Part shown: positions 22,955 through 34,137 of the stretch, in pieces
How the letters are laid out: every line of letters begins with the position of its first letter
Position numbering within the stretch: the stretch's first letter is position 1
Assembly: GCF_014805685.1 (NCBI RefSeq)
Contig: NC_060891.1
Span: 6,011,001 to 6,075,000 of the forward strand
Source: Silurus meridionalis
Taxonomy: Eukaryota > Chordata > Actinopteri > Siluriformes > Siluridae
Length of the DNA: 64,000 nucleotides
Reading direction: 5' to 3'
Position numbers and translations under genes: made by a program
Notes under the pieces: model-generated
The model's database searches: none
The model's input: the letters and a program-made list of their open reading frames with translations, nothing else
What the model was told of the DNA's origin: nothing

Positions 22955-24863
22955 CAAAGTCAAGTCAAGTCAAGTCAAGTCCAGAAGCTTTTATTGTCAT
23001 TTTAACCATATATAGCTGATGCAGTACAGAGTGAAATGAAACAACGGTTCTCCAGAAACCCTGGTGCTACATAAAACAACATAAAGCAACAAAACAGAAA
23101 ACACAGGGCTAAGGACTAGTAAGTGTCCTCGCCACATAAAGTGCATTGTGTGCAACCTGGTGTAAACAGTGCAAAGACAACACAAGACAGTGTAGGCTAA
23201 ATACACAAAACACAAAATGGCTCCGCCAGTAAACCTGCTGTATATTACACAATGCGGTGTGTAAAAGTGTACTGAGTACCGGAGTAAACATTGTAATTAA
23301 ACAGAATGTAAACAAAATGGTTTGTGCAAAAAAAAAACAATAGCAGCAGTCAAAAGAAGATGTGCAAAAACAGAATGTAAACAGTTTGTAGTAATGAGGT
23401 GATATAATATGGGCATGGATGTGTGACGTGAGTACGATTGCGTGTTTGAATCCGGGTTGTACAAATCAGTCACACAGTTGAGTGTGTGTGCTTGAGTTTT
23501 AGTGCAGTTCTGTGTTGAGAAGCCTGATGGCTTGAGGAAAGAAGCTGTTACACAGTCTGGATGTGAGGCCCGAATGCTTCGGAACCGCTTTCTTGATGGT
23601 CGCTCTGTGCTCTCCTGAAGTCAACAACTATCTCTTTAATTTTCCCAATGTTCAGAGACAGGTTGTTCGCTCCACACCAGGCTGTTAACCGTTGCACCTC
23701 CTCTCTGTATGCTGACTCATCGTTCTTGCTGATGAGACCCACCACAGTTGTGTCATCGGCAAACTTGATGATGTGATGCGAGCTGTGCATTGCTACACAG
23801 TCGTAAGTCATTAGAGTGAACAGCAGTGGACTGAGCACACAACCCTGAGGGGCCCCAGTGCTTAGTGTAGTGGTGCTGGAGATGCTGTTTCTGATTTGGT
23901 CTGACTGATGTCTCCCAGTCAGGAAGTCCAGGATACAGTTACAGAGGGAGGTGTTCAGGCCCAGTAGGCTCAGCTTCTCAATCAGGTGCTGAGGGATGAA
24001 TGTGTTGAATGCTGAGCTGAAGTCTATGAACAGCATTCGAACATATGAGTCCTTGTTGTCCAGGTGGGTGAGAGCCAGATAAAGGGTCATGGAGATGGCA
24101 TCGTCTCTGGAGCGGTTTGGGCGATATGCGAACTACATATGTTCCAGTGAGGGTGGAAGCTCGGTCTTGATGTGCCTCATGACGAGCCTTTGAAGCACTT
24201 CATCACTATGGGTGTGAGCATGATGGGACGATAGACATTGAGGCAAAAGACAGTAGACTTCTTCTGCATGAGAACGATGGTCGTCGTCTTGAGACAATTA
24301 GGAACAACGAGGCTGCTCAGGGCGATGTTGAAGATGTCGGTGCGGACATCCGCTAGCTGTTTTGCACATTCCCTGAGCACTCTGCCAGGAATGTTGTCTG
24401 GTCCAGCAGACTTCCATGGGTTAACTCTGCATAGAGTTTTCCTCACTTCAGCTGTGGTTAGACAGAGCACCTGGTCACTGGGAGGAGGGGTGGTCTTCCT
24501 TGCCACCATGTTGTTCTGCACCTTGAACTGGGCGTAGAAGTCGTGCAGCGCATCCAGGAGGGAGGTGTCACGGTCACAAGCAGGTGAAGTTGTCTTGTAG
24601 TTTGTGATCGCCTGGATGACCTGCCACATGCGCCATGTGTCTCCACTGTCCTGGAAGTGGCTGTGGATCCTATTGGCGTGCGTGCATTTCGCCTCTCTGA
24701 TGCCACAGGACAGTTTGGCCCTCCCTGTCTTTAAAGGCCTTCTTGTCCTCTGCTCTGAAGGCGGAGGCATCCACGGCTTCTGGTTGGAGCGTGTGGTGAT
24801 GGTCTTGGAGATGGTCATCAATGCACTTGCCATTGTAGCTGGTCACTGTTGACATGTACTCCT
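22955..24863 (-). mobile_element. 5'-truncated CR1/L2/Rex-type LINE nested in a Tc1 element
   Basis: Minus strand. Reverse transcriptase pieces are at 24833-24177 ([28 protein letters not shown]) and 24090-23548 ([29 protein letters not shown], catalytic FADDTTVVG). A frame change separates them. The downstream coding part is deleted after [10 protein letters not shown], so thumb and C-terminal parts are missing. The 3' UTR and a (GTCAA)n-type tail lie at about 22,955-23,600. The insertion point is at the QQDN codons of the Tc1 transposase, between 'gcgatggtttataatc' and 'caacaggacaac'. Confidence 0.85.
23548..24833 (-). pseudogene. LINE reverse transcriptase, broken
   Basis: Jockey-superfamily reverse transcriptase of the nested LINE. 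The fingers/palm motifs up to FADD and [12 protein letters not shown] are present. It has a frameshift between 24,177 and 24,090 and a deletion after about 23,590 that joins the palm region directly to the C-terminal tail. No endonuclease domain is left because the copy is 5'-truncated. Not expected to be active. Confidence 0.8.
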
Positions 24864-25399
24864 CCAACAGGACAACAGCTCTAAACACACAGCCAAGATA
24901 ACAAAGGCGTGGCTAGGGGACAACTGTGTGAATGTGTTGAGTGGCCCAGCCAGAGCCCAGACTTGAACCCGATTGAACATCTCTGGGATCTGAAAATGGC
25001 TGTGCTCCCCAATCCAACCAGATGGAGCTTGAGAGGTTCTGCAAAGAAGAATGGGAGAAACTCCCAAAAATAGGTGTGACAAGTTTTAGCATCATATTAA
25101 AAAAAGGCTGTACTTGGTGCAAAAGGTACTTCAACAAAGTATTGAGCAAAGGCTGTGAATACTTATGTAAATTTTTTATTTTGTTGTTTTTTAATACATT
25201 TGCAAAGATTTCAAACAGACTTCTTGTCATGATGTTGTCATGATGTGGTTTTGTTTGTAAAATTTTGAGGAAATTAATACATTTTATCCATTTTTGAATA
25301 AGGCTGTAACATAACAAAATGTGGAAAAAGTGAAGTGCTGTGAATACTTTTCAGATGCACTGTATATGACTAAGCACAGGTTTGTTTAAGCAGAAGCTC

Positions 25400-25660
25400 A
25401 GTGATTGTGAATTTCACTCATCCTCACAACATCCACAGAGGGACAATCGAGAGCATCCTGAGCAGCTGCATCACCGCCTGGTTCATGGAATTGCACCATC
25501 CTGCCATCTGGAAAAAGATACAAAAGTATTTAGGCCTACATCTCCCAACTTGTTTTATGTAGCACCGTGGTCCTGGGGAAACGTTATTTTATTTTACTGT
25601 AAATACTGCACTATATATGATTGGAATGACAATAAAAGCCAACTTAAATAAATTAAATTT
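25400..25660 (+). mobile_element. LINE 3'-end fragment, same family as 22,955-24,863 (+ strand)
   Basis: Reads 'RDNREHPEQLHHRLVHG' in one frame and 'ESILSSCITAWFMELHH' in another, the C-terminal part of the Rex/L2-like reverse transcriptase. It ends 'tatatgattggaatgacaat aaaag', homologous to the tail of the LINE on the other strand. It lies just outside the Tc1 right end. Confidence 0.7.
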
Positions 25661-27185
25661 TAAGACATAATTTGTCTAAAATATCTAAAATTAATAGGTT
25701 TTTAAGAGACTTTAGGCATGGCACAAAACATTCTTAGACACTTTTAACTTTAAATCCATATTGCTTGAAAAAGGTTTTTCTCATAGCTTAGTGGTTTATT
25801 ATAAACAGGCTTGTCAGAAGTTTGTTAAAACCTCTCTGACAGAGCACTAAACGTCTCTTTGGGCATTCATTTATATTACTATATCCTGAAAAAAACAACT
25901 GAGTGATTAGGGACATGTGCACTGAGATAAAATAATGCTGTATTATTTTTATTTTAATAGACTATAAACAACAAGCACAATGAACAACTGTGTCTCATTC
26001 CTGAGAGAATTCTGAATTTGATATAGAACTATGAATAAACTTAATTGTAGCCCCATTCCTGTCACTGATCCTACTAGCTAACAATATGATTTTTTTAAGA
26101 CAGGCACAAAGGGATCAGAGAAACCCAAAGGAGATTGGCGGATTTCTTTATTCTAGTGGTGACACACTTCAACAACAATAAAGACTTTATCCGTTTGTAT
26201 CACTAGCTGTTGCTAAGAGAAACCCATAGTACAAATTTCATGCTTTGACAACAACAATTACAGCCATTTTGAATATCTAGTGCTTTTGTCTGCCTACAGA
26301 TTGAGGCGCACAGTTTGCATAGCTGTCAGAGTCGTACTGCCATGGAGCCAATGTTTGCAGCCAGTTATATACAGTATAAAGCAATATTACACAAGCAAGA
26401 GTATTGGCTTTAAATATTTAAATCCAGAAGTTATATTCCTGAAAATATCATTTGGCACGTCTGCTGACATTGTCACTAACACTACAGTAGTAACAATTCA
26501 AACTAAAAGTAGGATTTTAATTATTATATTTTTACTTATATGTTTTGTAATTGCCATTCCTTTACTAAGATCTTTTAAATGCCCAACATTAGCAAATAGA
26601 ATTGAGCAAAGACCAGGCCCCTATGCCTTGTTTTTTATATATCTGAAGGGAAAAAGATACATAAAACTTTTCAGTGTAACTATGGAAATATTGTAGACAA
26701 CTCTATTGTCTATTTGCTTCAAATTAATATAATTAATATATTATATTAATGAATATATAAAAGTACTTACTTCTAACTAAGAGTCAGAAAGGAGTCATAT
26801 AAAAAAAAAATAAAGGCAAGAGTAAAATGACTATAAAGGGCAGGTTGGGAACCCAAGGCCGTCATTATAGATTATGGTGTGTGCTTTTAAGTGTGTTGCA
26901 TACTCAATTATATGCCATATCTTACTCTACACATATGTATACTGAGTAAATGACAAACTCCTCCTTACAATAAAAAGGATAACAAAAATTTATTCACACA
27001 GATTTAGAATTCACACAGTGCAGTCGTACTCTATAGGAATTCCTTTTTTTCTATTAGCATTACTAATTACTATTTACTTACAAGTGCGATCAATAGTGGT
27101 TTTATCAGCTTAATTTCAGTCTGGTTTAGAAGCTGTACAGCCCAGGAATGTAGGCTCTCCTACACTGGAGCCAGAGTAATCGGAA
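25660..27185. other. Intergenic stretch, nothing recognised
   Basis: AT-rich. A 138-codon open frame at 26280-26696 has no recognisable domain, no paralogue and no gene-like context, so it is not called. Confidence 0.5.
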
Positions 27186-27189
27186 CAGC

Positions 27190-27416
27190 CCTCAAAAATA
27201 ATCAAAGACAAAGAAAGGTGCTTCATACTTATCACATGTACTTTACTGCATAGTGGAATTCTTTTTTTACATATCTCAGAGATGTTATGAAGCTAGGGAC
27301 AGAAAGCATGGTCAGCCATGATACACCACCCCTAGAGCACAAAGACCAGGGCTTGAACTATCCCCCTCCTGATCAGTAATCCAGAGCCTTAACCACTGAG
27401 CTACGATATACAAGGA
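27190..27416 (-). mobile_element. tRNA-derived SINE (- strand)
   Basis: On the minus strand it begins with a pol III A box TAGCTCAGTGG (27403-27393), then 'ttaaggctctggattactga', and a B box AGTTCAAGCCC (27359-27349). Spacing of about 34 bp is normal for a tRNA head. The body runs on to about 27,190; the exact tail is uncertain. Confidence 0.75.
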
Positions 27417-27617
27417 CACTAGTCACCACCAGCACAGCTTTTTAAGACTCTGGCCATCAGATCCTAGAAGATCCTAAAAAACACATCCACTGTCTTTTTT
27501 TACCCCCATTGCTGCAAACACAGATGGATGAAGACAGACTTACCTTCACCCTTCCTACACACATTCTACTGCTAATATTGTCATAGACAACTGAATCTTC
27601 CTCCGGATAGGTTGAGC

Positions 27618-27618
<1 letters not shown>

Positions 27619-27661
<43 letters not shown>
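27619..27661. repeat. (CA)n microsatellite
   Basis: About 21 CA copies with a CGC interruption at the left. Confidence 0.95.
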
Positions 27662-27665
<4 letters not shown>

Positions 27666-27799
27666 GCAGTATTTTGCACTTACAAGGTTTCCATTTTTGC
27701 ATTGTACACTGTACATTTTATATATGCCCATGCTGTTTTTGTCTCGCATTGCACTACTGTAGTTTCTGTCACTAGTGTACTTTTGTTCATTTGTAATTT

Positions 27800-28560
27800 A
27801 CAGCACATATTAAAGGTTTGAAAAAAAAGAATTGTATTGTTTTTAAGACACATGCATGTTCTTTTGTTTGTCACTTTGTCTTTTGTTTATATGCAACAAG
27901 AGGCAAAAACACTCAAGAGCTGAACAGTGAATGATTGGAATACAGATGAGTACAAACTTGACATTTCTGAATCACACATTCTTTAACATCCTTATCCTTG
28001 TCCATTTTCCATTTTCTTTTGTAGGAACTGACTTATAATTTCACCCATTGACGTTTGCCACTGTAATGAAAAAATCAATATAATTCACTTCACCTCTCAG
28101 TGGTTTTAGATTTCTGGATGACTGAAGAATTTGTCTACTGTATGTCTCTTTGCTGATTAACAGGACTGACTTTTTAGCATTAATGGTGTGTGTACTAATA
28201 GCATGATGATGTCAAAATTCACCAAAGATCATTTAAAAATGAACAAATTACATCAAAGAAATAATAAAACATAATTGGTCAGAATTCCCTTTGGTTATTC
28301 CATAGCCTTCAGCTAAACCTTCTTGTTGAGTTGAAGATGCCCTTTGCTGTATATTACATATATTTCTTATGAAAAGAATGATTTAAAGCAGAGATGTGAT
28401 ATAGAGTCACAACAAGGCAGAATAAAATATGTGTGGTATAGATTTTATGAACAAAAATTGTATAGCTATTATATGCTGGGGATGGGGGAATGACTCTTGA
28501 GTATTTCTATTGACCTACTGTAATTTTTATTTATAATAGGCTGAGCATCAACTTACTGAC
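27800..28560. other. Intergenic stretch, nothing recognised
   Basis: AT-rich DNA without ORFs, TIRs or known repeat motifs. Confidence 0.5.
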
Positions 28561-28569
28561 CTTTACACT

Positions 28570-29070
28570 ACACTGTTGGGACAAACATTCCTACTCTACT
28601 CTGTACATTCTGTATTATCTCTCATATGTACAGCGATGAGAGTGATTCATGTACAGAAGGTGCAGTAGGTAATAATATATGGTATATATAAATAAGGATA
28701 TATGTAGTAATATGCAGTATTGTAACTGTGCAAAGTAATGACATGATATAGTTATGTACAAGTATGAATGTATGTATGATACAGTATATACAGAATAAAT
28801 ATGGGTGGAATATACACTAGTGCAGTGATAAACATAGTTATGGATCTTGCAAAAAATACGTGGTGGGTAAAGGAGTTCAAAATACACCGAAAATGGCAAT
28901 GCAGTTGTGTTTTTGTAACAACCACAGGAAAAAAGCTATTCTTCAGTCTGTTTGTGTGGCTCTGAGGCACCTGTAGCGTCTGACCAATGGGAGAAGTGTA
29001 CCACACTGAGATGTAGTTTGTGAGAATGCTTTCAATGGTACAGCGTTTAAAAGTTCTCCAATATCCTCTA
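28570..29070 (-). mobile_element. Probable LINE 3'-end remnant (- strand)
   Basis: Contains 'aaaaaagctattcttcagtc', 'ggctctgaggcacctgtagc' and 'gaccaatgggagaagtgtac'. This resembles the reverse of the post-ORF part of fish L2/CR1 LINEs, where 'NSFFP..IRLLN' is encoded. The rest is an AT-rich tail. No catalytic part. Confidence 0.4.
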
Positions 29071-29399
29071 GCACAGACGGGATTTATTTATTTATTTATT
29101 TAATTTATTATCCTAGATAATACTGACTACCTGTCCAAAGACACCACAATTTCCAGGTCGTCTTCTAGAATCAGATCTTTTTATGTCTGCTATTTAACTC
29201 ACATGAGATTAACAGTACATATGCAGCAGTTTATTAAAGCAGTAGTAAGCTGAAACATAATAATCAGTTTTTATGGTTACCAATCTTCTTCAACAATATA
29301 TAGGTGTGAGAGATGAGTGATTTTTTCATGTACTGATATATTTCCAGACATTTGACTTTGAACAACATTTACAATGTCATACATTTAGCCACATATTTA

Positions 29400-29433
<34 letters not shown>
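29400..29433. repeat. (AAT)n microsatellite
   Basis: About 11 copies of ATA/AAT with one C interruption. Confidence 0.9.
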
Positions 29434-29437
<4 letters not shown>

Positions 29438-29501
29438 TAATCCATTATTATATTATATTATTTGATGCTGATGGCATTCTGACGCTACTGCAACAATCTA
29501 T

Positions 29502-29620
29502 GAATAAATGTCATCGAATTTCATATGAATGAATGTCACCGAATTTAAAAAGAATAAATGTCATCAAATTTAATAAGAATAAATGTCATCGAATTTAATA
29601 GAATTTAAATGTCATAAAAA
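29502..29620. repeat. 25-bp tandem repeat, ~4.5 copies
   Basis: Units read gaataaatgtcatcgaattt plus five variable bases, repeated four times with a partial fifth, and 1-3 differences between units. Confidence 0.85.
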
Positions 29621-30119
29621 TATTAATGCCAGAATTTAATTAATTCTTTTGTGATTTTGCTGATGGTGTTCTCTTTTTCTCACTCAGGAGCTCCAAATGT
29701 CTAGCTTCCAGAATGGATTGTGCAAAATGAGCATTATACTGACCATGCTACTATCTGGAGTCTTGGCATAATCTCTAGATGAAATCATATTTTAATGTTG
29801 CAAACAGATGTTAAAAAGTCTTCCCAAAAATTTCTGTCTGATCATATCACTGCTCACATTCTGCTGCTATTTGATAACCTGGTGCTTGGAACAGGACAAA
29901 TAATGTAAAGATTAAATATATTTGTGTAATTATTTATTCGTGTGCAGTATAAATGTTAGGTTTGATCATGCCCGAACAACAATTTTTGGAGAGGCTTAGG
30001 AGAGGTATCCGATGCAATCTATGATGCCCTTGGTGTAAAGCCGATCAGGGAACGAACAGACAGCACACAGTGTGGTATGTACTTTCTTCGGTTTAATGCA
30101 GGAAACAGACAAATATATA

Positions 30120-31725
30120 CAGTGCCCTCCACAATTATTGGCACCCCTGTTTAAGATGTGGTCGTGGACTTCTAAAAATTCTCCTTTTTTTTAAAACAAC
30201 ATAGAACCCAAATGCAAAAAAAGAGAAAAATCCAACCTTTCATTTAAGTACATAACTTTGGTGGTAAAAAAAATACATTTAGAAAAAAAAAACTTGAAAT
30301 CATGTGTGCCACAATTATTGGCACCACTAACAATTCGTCTGAAAATTTTAATTTAATTTAATTTTTTTATATATTTTTCTGTATTTGCTAAGGTTGGTCA
30401 GGGTATCTAGGGACTTTTAATTAGTAATTCATGATTTCCTGTTTCCCTGGGGTATAAATATGACGTGACACAGAGGCCTAATTCTCTTACCCATTTGTCA
30501 ACATGGCAAAGACAAGAGAACACACCATTCAAGTAAGGCAGATGTGTGTCGACCTTCATAAGTCAGGCAATGGCTACAAGAAAATAGCCACTCGCCTTAA
30601 CTTGCCGGTATCTACAGTCAGAGGAATCATTAAGAAGTTTAAAACAACTGGAACAGTGACAAACAAGGCTGGAAGAGGTCCCAAGTTTATCTTGCCACAA
30701 CGCACAGTGAGGAGGATGGTAAGAGAAGTTTCCCAAGCTCACCGTCACAGAATTGCATCAAAGAGTGGCATCTTGGGGTCACAGAGTCTCCAAAACAACC
30801 ATCAGACGCTCTCTACATGCCAACAAGCTGTTTGGGAGGCATGCAAGGAAAAAGCCTTTTCTCACTAACACTCACAAACGTAAACGCCTGGAGTTTGCTA
30901 AGCGGTACTGGGACTTCAACTGGGATCGTGTGCTTTGGTCAGATGAGACTAAGATTGAGCTTTTTGGCAACAAACACTCTAAGTGGGTCTGGCGTAAAAC
31001 AAAAGATGAGTATGCCGAAAAGCACCTCATGCCCACCGTGAAGTATGGTGGAGGATCTGTGATGCTGTGGGCCTGTTTCTCTTCCAAAGGCCCTGGGAAC
31101 CTTGTTAGGGTGCATGGCATTATGAACGCTTTGAAGTACCAGGATATTTTAAATAAAAACCTGATGGCCTCTGCCAGAAAGCTGAAGATGGGTCGTCATT
31201 GGGTCTTTCAGCAGGATAATGATCCAAAACATGTGGCATAATCTACACAAAAGTGGTTCAGCAGTCACAAACTCAAGGTCCTCCCATGGCCATCTCAGTC
31301 CCCAGACCTCAACCCAATCGAAAACCTGTGGGGCGAGCTAAAGAGAAGAGTGCATAAGAGAGGACCCAGGACACTGGATGATCTAGAAAGATTGTGCAAA
31401 GAAGAATGGTCAAAAATCCCTCTCTCTGTGTTCTCCAATCTTGTGAAATGTTATAGGAGGAGATTAAGTGCTGTCTTGTTGGCAAAAGGAGGTTGTACAA
31501 AGTATTAACATCAGGGGTGCCAATAATTGTGGCACACATGATTTCAAGTTTTTTTTTTTTCTAAATGTGTGATTTTTTTACCACCAAAGTAATGTACTTA
31601 AATAAAAGGTTGGATTTTTCTCTTTTTTTGCATTTGGGTTCTATGTTGTTTTAAAAAAAAGGAGAATTTTTTGAAGTCCACGACCACATCTTAAACAGGG
31701 GTGCCAATAATTGTGGAGGGCACTG
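30120..31725 (+). mobile_element. Near-complete Tc1-like transposon, 1.6 kb
   Basis: TA target on both sides (30118-30119 and 31726-31727). Long terminal inverted repeats, about 180 bp and highly similar: left starts CAGTGCCCTCCACAATTATT, and the right end in reverse is the same. The left repeat runs to about 30,330 and the right one starts at about 31,525. The transposase frame (30503-31508) is interrupted by one frameshift and one stop. The high arm identity suggests a recent insertion. Confidence 0.95.
30503..31508 (+). pseudogene. Tc1-type transposase, one frameshift and one stop
   Basis: 1006 nt from ATG to TAA, i.e. one base off a 334-codon frame, normal for Tc1. Domains in order: paired-like HTH (MAKTREHTIQVRQMCVDLHK, LPVSTVRGIIKKF), GRGPK hinge, second HTH (VSKTTIRRSLHANKLFGRHA), then the DDE core with WSDETKIELFG, QQDNDPKH and SPDLNPIENLWGELKRR. 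Spacing between the second Asp and the Glu is 34, the DD34E signature. Breaks: a single-base indel at about 30,735-30,755 and a TAA at 31239-31241 just after QDNDPKHVA. The three catalytic acidic residues are intact. It is probably only an inactive substrate for other copies. Confidence 0.92.
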
Positions 31726-32715
31726 TATACACTGTATACAAACCCTGAGCTAAAACTATTCCTTATTGGGTAATATGATATAGAAATCCAGAGATGTGTT
31801 AACCCAGACAAGAACGTCATGTATACCTCGTAGATCTTACAGGCAATGCACAAACAACATAGGAATGTGTGTTAAGAGAAACAAATGTGACTAAATATAT
31901 TTTTATCCAGCCATTGTCGAATAGAAATACAGCTATTAAATTCACACAAATATGTTTGAGCTGGCGCAGTTTGCGACAGATGCGGTTTGCAAACTCTGAC
32001 TAGTCTCTCCCATTCAATCAAGGATGTAAAATGCTGACATTACTTTATGCCTTCTAAATGGCCTTTTAAATCAAAATCTCTTAGGTTAATGTAGATTATA
32101 TTGATGGCTGCTTGTTATCTTCCCTGTGCTGTCTATAAGCGATGACGTATGATGTCCGGGGGCATTATAGGTGTATCATGGAAATAGGAAGCAAAAAAAT
32201 CATTCTACAAAATAGTGTCAGTTAATTTTTCTATACGCATCTACAGTTAAAGCAACATCTTTCAAGCAACACAGATTTGAATCTAGTGTTGATTGGGAAG
32301 GGTTTACGACGGTTCCCTTTGGCCCCGGCAACACGTGATGTGACGGATATAATCGGATTGGATAGAAACTCTAACCTAAAGCAATATTGGGAATGATATA
32401 TACATATTCATGGATAAAAATATATTCAAACGTGAGCGATTCACGTGAGGGAGAAGGTCTTGCAGGCCCTGACGGCAGCCACTGATACACATATGTTTCT
32501 GTAAAACTGCTTTGTTATATATATGTATTTGTAATAAAGTAGTCCCCAAGGTGAAATCTGTGCACAACTATTTTTTTTTTTTTAGAATTATGAGTAGAAA
32601 TAGGATTTTCTACAGAGTAACTGGTAACATGTTAGAAATATGAAATGTTTAATTCGTGAATGAATCAGTGTTTCTGAGCAAAACCTGTAGATGAACGAAT
32701 ATAAGTCTCTTTCAA

Positions 32716-33250
32716 AGTCACGTGACTGTGTTAGGTCTGAATAGGAGTGGTGCTCTGCTATCACGTGACATGAGAACCTAATCTTTTTGTACTGGATGCA
32801 GAAAGTCACTATTCTTTTCACACATTTTCTACATTTTTGAAATATTTTTTTTATTCTGTCAGGATTGTTATTTTCCACTAAGTCTGGTAATAAAGAGTTT
32901 CATAGTTTAGCTTTATGATGAAGCCAGATACCAGTTTAAAGTGACTAAACAGCGCTTTTACCTTAAAACAAAGGCCTCTGCGCATGCGCATCCAGACGTG
33001 TTAGGGAATGTGGGCTATTAAACATATAACACTTATACTATATTTCGCTCTAATTAATAAAATTTTAAAGATTTGGTCATTTTTCTGAACGAGATTCAAC
33101 CCATCACTGGTCCCGCCTTCTCGTTCTTACTCTCCACACATGGTCATGTGGGTACACGCCCTCACACATCCATTGGTCCAACTGATTCTCGTCTCAAGAA
33201 CTAGACAAGTGATTGGTTAGGAAGAGTAGGGGGGTGGAGTCTAAAAACAG
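32716..33250. promoter_or_regulatory. Candidate promoter/enhancer: paired CACGTG, NRF1 palindrome, CCAAT boxes
   Basis: A perfect 12-bp palindrome AGTCACGTGACT at 32716-32727 and TCACGTGA at 32761-32768, 33 bp apart, match MiT/TFE and USF-type boxes. TGCGCATGCGCA at 32979-32990 is the NRF1 consensus palindrome. Two ATTGGT (CCAAT in reverse) lie near 33,172 and 33,212, with GC-richer DNA around 33,100-33,240. This combination is typical of broad housekeeping promoters. The gene served is not clear; the candidate at 34,138 lies 0.9 kb downstream. Confidence 0.4.
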
Positions 33251-33481
33251 CCTACATAATGCCGAAAACACTGGTCTGAAAACAGACATTTAATGGAATT
33301 TAATTGTATTATTATTGTTGTAATAATTAAACAAATTAAATAAATAAAAAATAAACATGTTGAATAAAAAAAAATCGAAATGTAATTAATGTAAAGTGTC
33401 TGCATTTAAAATTAAGAGCAGTTATTTATTTACAATTAATAAATAAACATTTTATAAAATTAATAAATATATAATTGTTTA

Positions 33482-33486
<5 letters not shown>

Positions 33487-33546
<60 letters not shown>
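33487..33546. repeat. (TA)n microsatellite
   Basis: About 30 TA copies. Confidence 0.95.
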
Positions 33547-33555
<9 letters not shown>

Positions 33556-33606
33556 AACATGCAGATCACACGGTGTGAGTAGTTTATTTTGATCAATTAA
33601 CAAATG

Positions 33607-33689
<83 letters not shown>

Positions 33690-33710
33690 CATCCATCCAT
33701 CCATCCATCC
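33607..33710. repeat. (ATCT)n then (ATCC)n compound microsatellite
   Basis: About 20 ATCT copies pass directly into about six ATCC copies. Confidence 0.97.
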
Positions 33711-34004
33711 CACTTTCTTCCCTTATTTTCTGGGCAGAAACAGTTAACTGATGACAGGAATTAAACCCAGTCTGGTTTAAGATGACAGGAAGTTAATGAC
33801 ATCTCAAATACACACTGCATTCATGGTAAGCAGAAAAAACATGCAGAAGCACAACATGCAGCACAAAAACACATCATTCTTATAGTTTGATGTGTCGTGA
33901 ATATTGACTTGAATCTGTCGGTTTATGTGATGGTTGGTTGATTGGATAATTACAGAAATGTGCAGGTGGCCAAAGACACTGCAGTACTCTTAACAAGACC
34001 AAAT

Positions 34005-34018
34005 GCGCCATCTAGTGG
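34005..34018 (-). promoter_or_regulatory. Predicted CTCF-type site
   Basis: Plus strand gcgccatctagtgg reads CCACTAGATGGCGC on the minus strand, a close match to the core CTCF consensus. It is 120 bp upstream of the ATG of the possible gene at 34,138. Confidence 0.45.
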
Positions 34019-34137
34019 TAAACACAGGCTCCGCGTCTGCATACTACACTACTTAGTACGTTAAAGAAAATAGTACAGTGTTTTAAATGTCCACACAAGC
34101 CTCAGTGGTCTGAGCACTGGCTTCAGTGTCCTGCGAC

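Larger units (their letters stand above)
21981..25362 (+). mobile_element. Degenerate Tc1-like transposon split by a LINE
   Basis: TA-flanked ends: left CAGTGTATCCAGGAAAGTGT, right TACTTTTCAGATGCACTG (inverted match). Internal 'gttatgttacgaacttattc' near the left pairs with 'aaggctgtaacataacaaaa' near the right. The transposase region is readable in pieces (22,380-22,955 and 24,868-25,080: 'gtcccaatgagcacagtggc', 'cccagccagagcccagactt'), but it has small deletions and stops. A LINE in the opposite orientation fills about 22,955-24,863. Host length without it is about 1.47 kb, normal for Tc1. Confidence 0.85.
31730..34000. other. Intergenic stretch with regulatory-looking core
   Basis: No exon recognised. 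Contains E-box, NRF1 and CCAAT motifs between 32.3 and 33.3 kb, then (TA)n at 33487-33546 and (ATCT)n/(ATCC)n at 33607-33710. Confidence 0.5.

Noticed and set aside
26280..26696. 138-codon open frame on +
   Set aside because: No family, no promoter or splice context, codon use like AT-rich background; a chance frame is likeliest.
33607..33710. Regular ATCT/ATCC array considered as a CRISPR-like array
   Set aside because: Tetranucleotide microsatellite without spacers, in a vertebrate genome.
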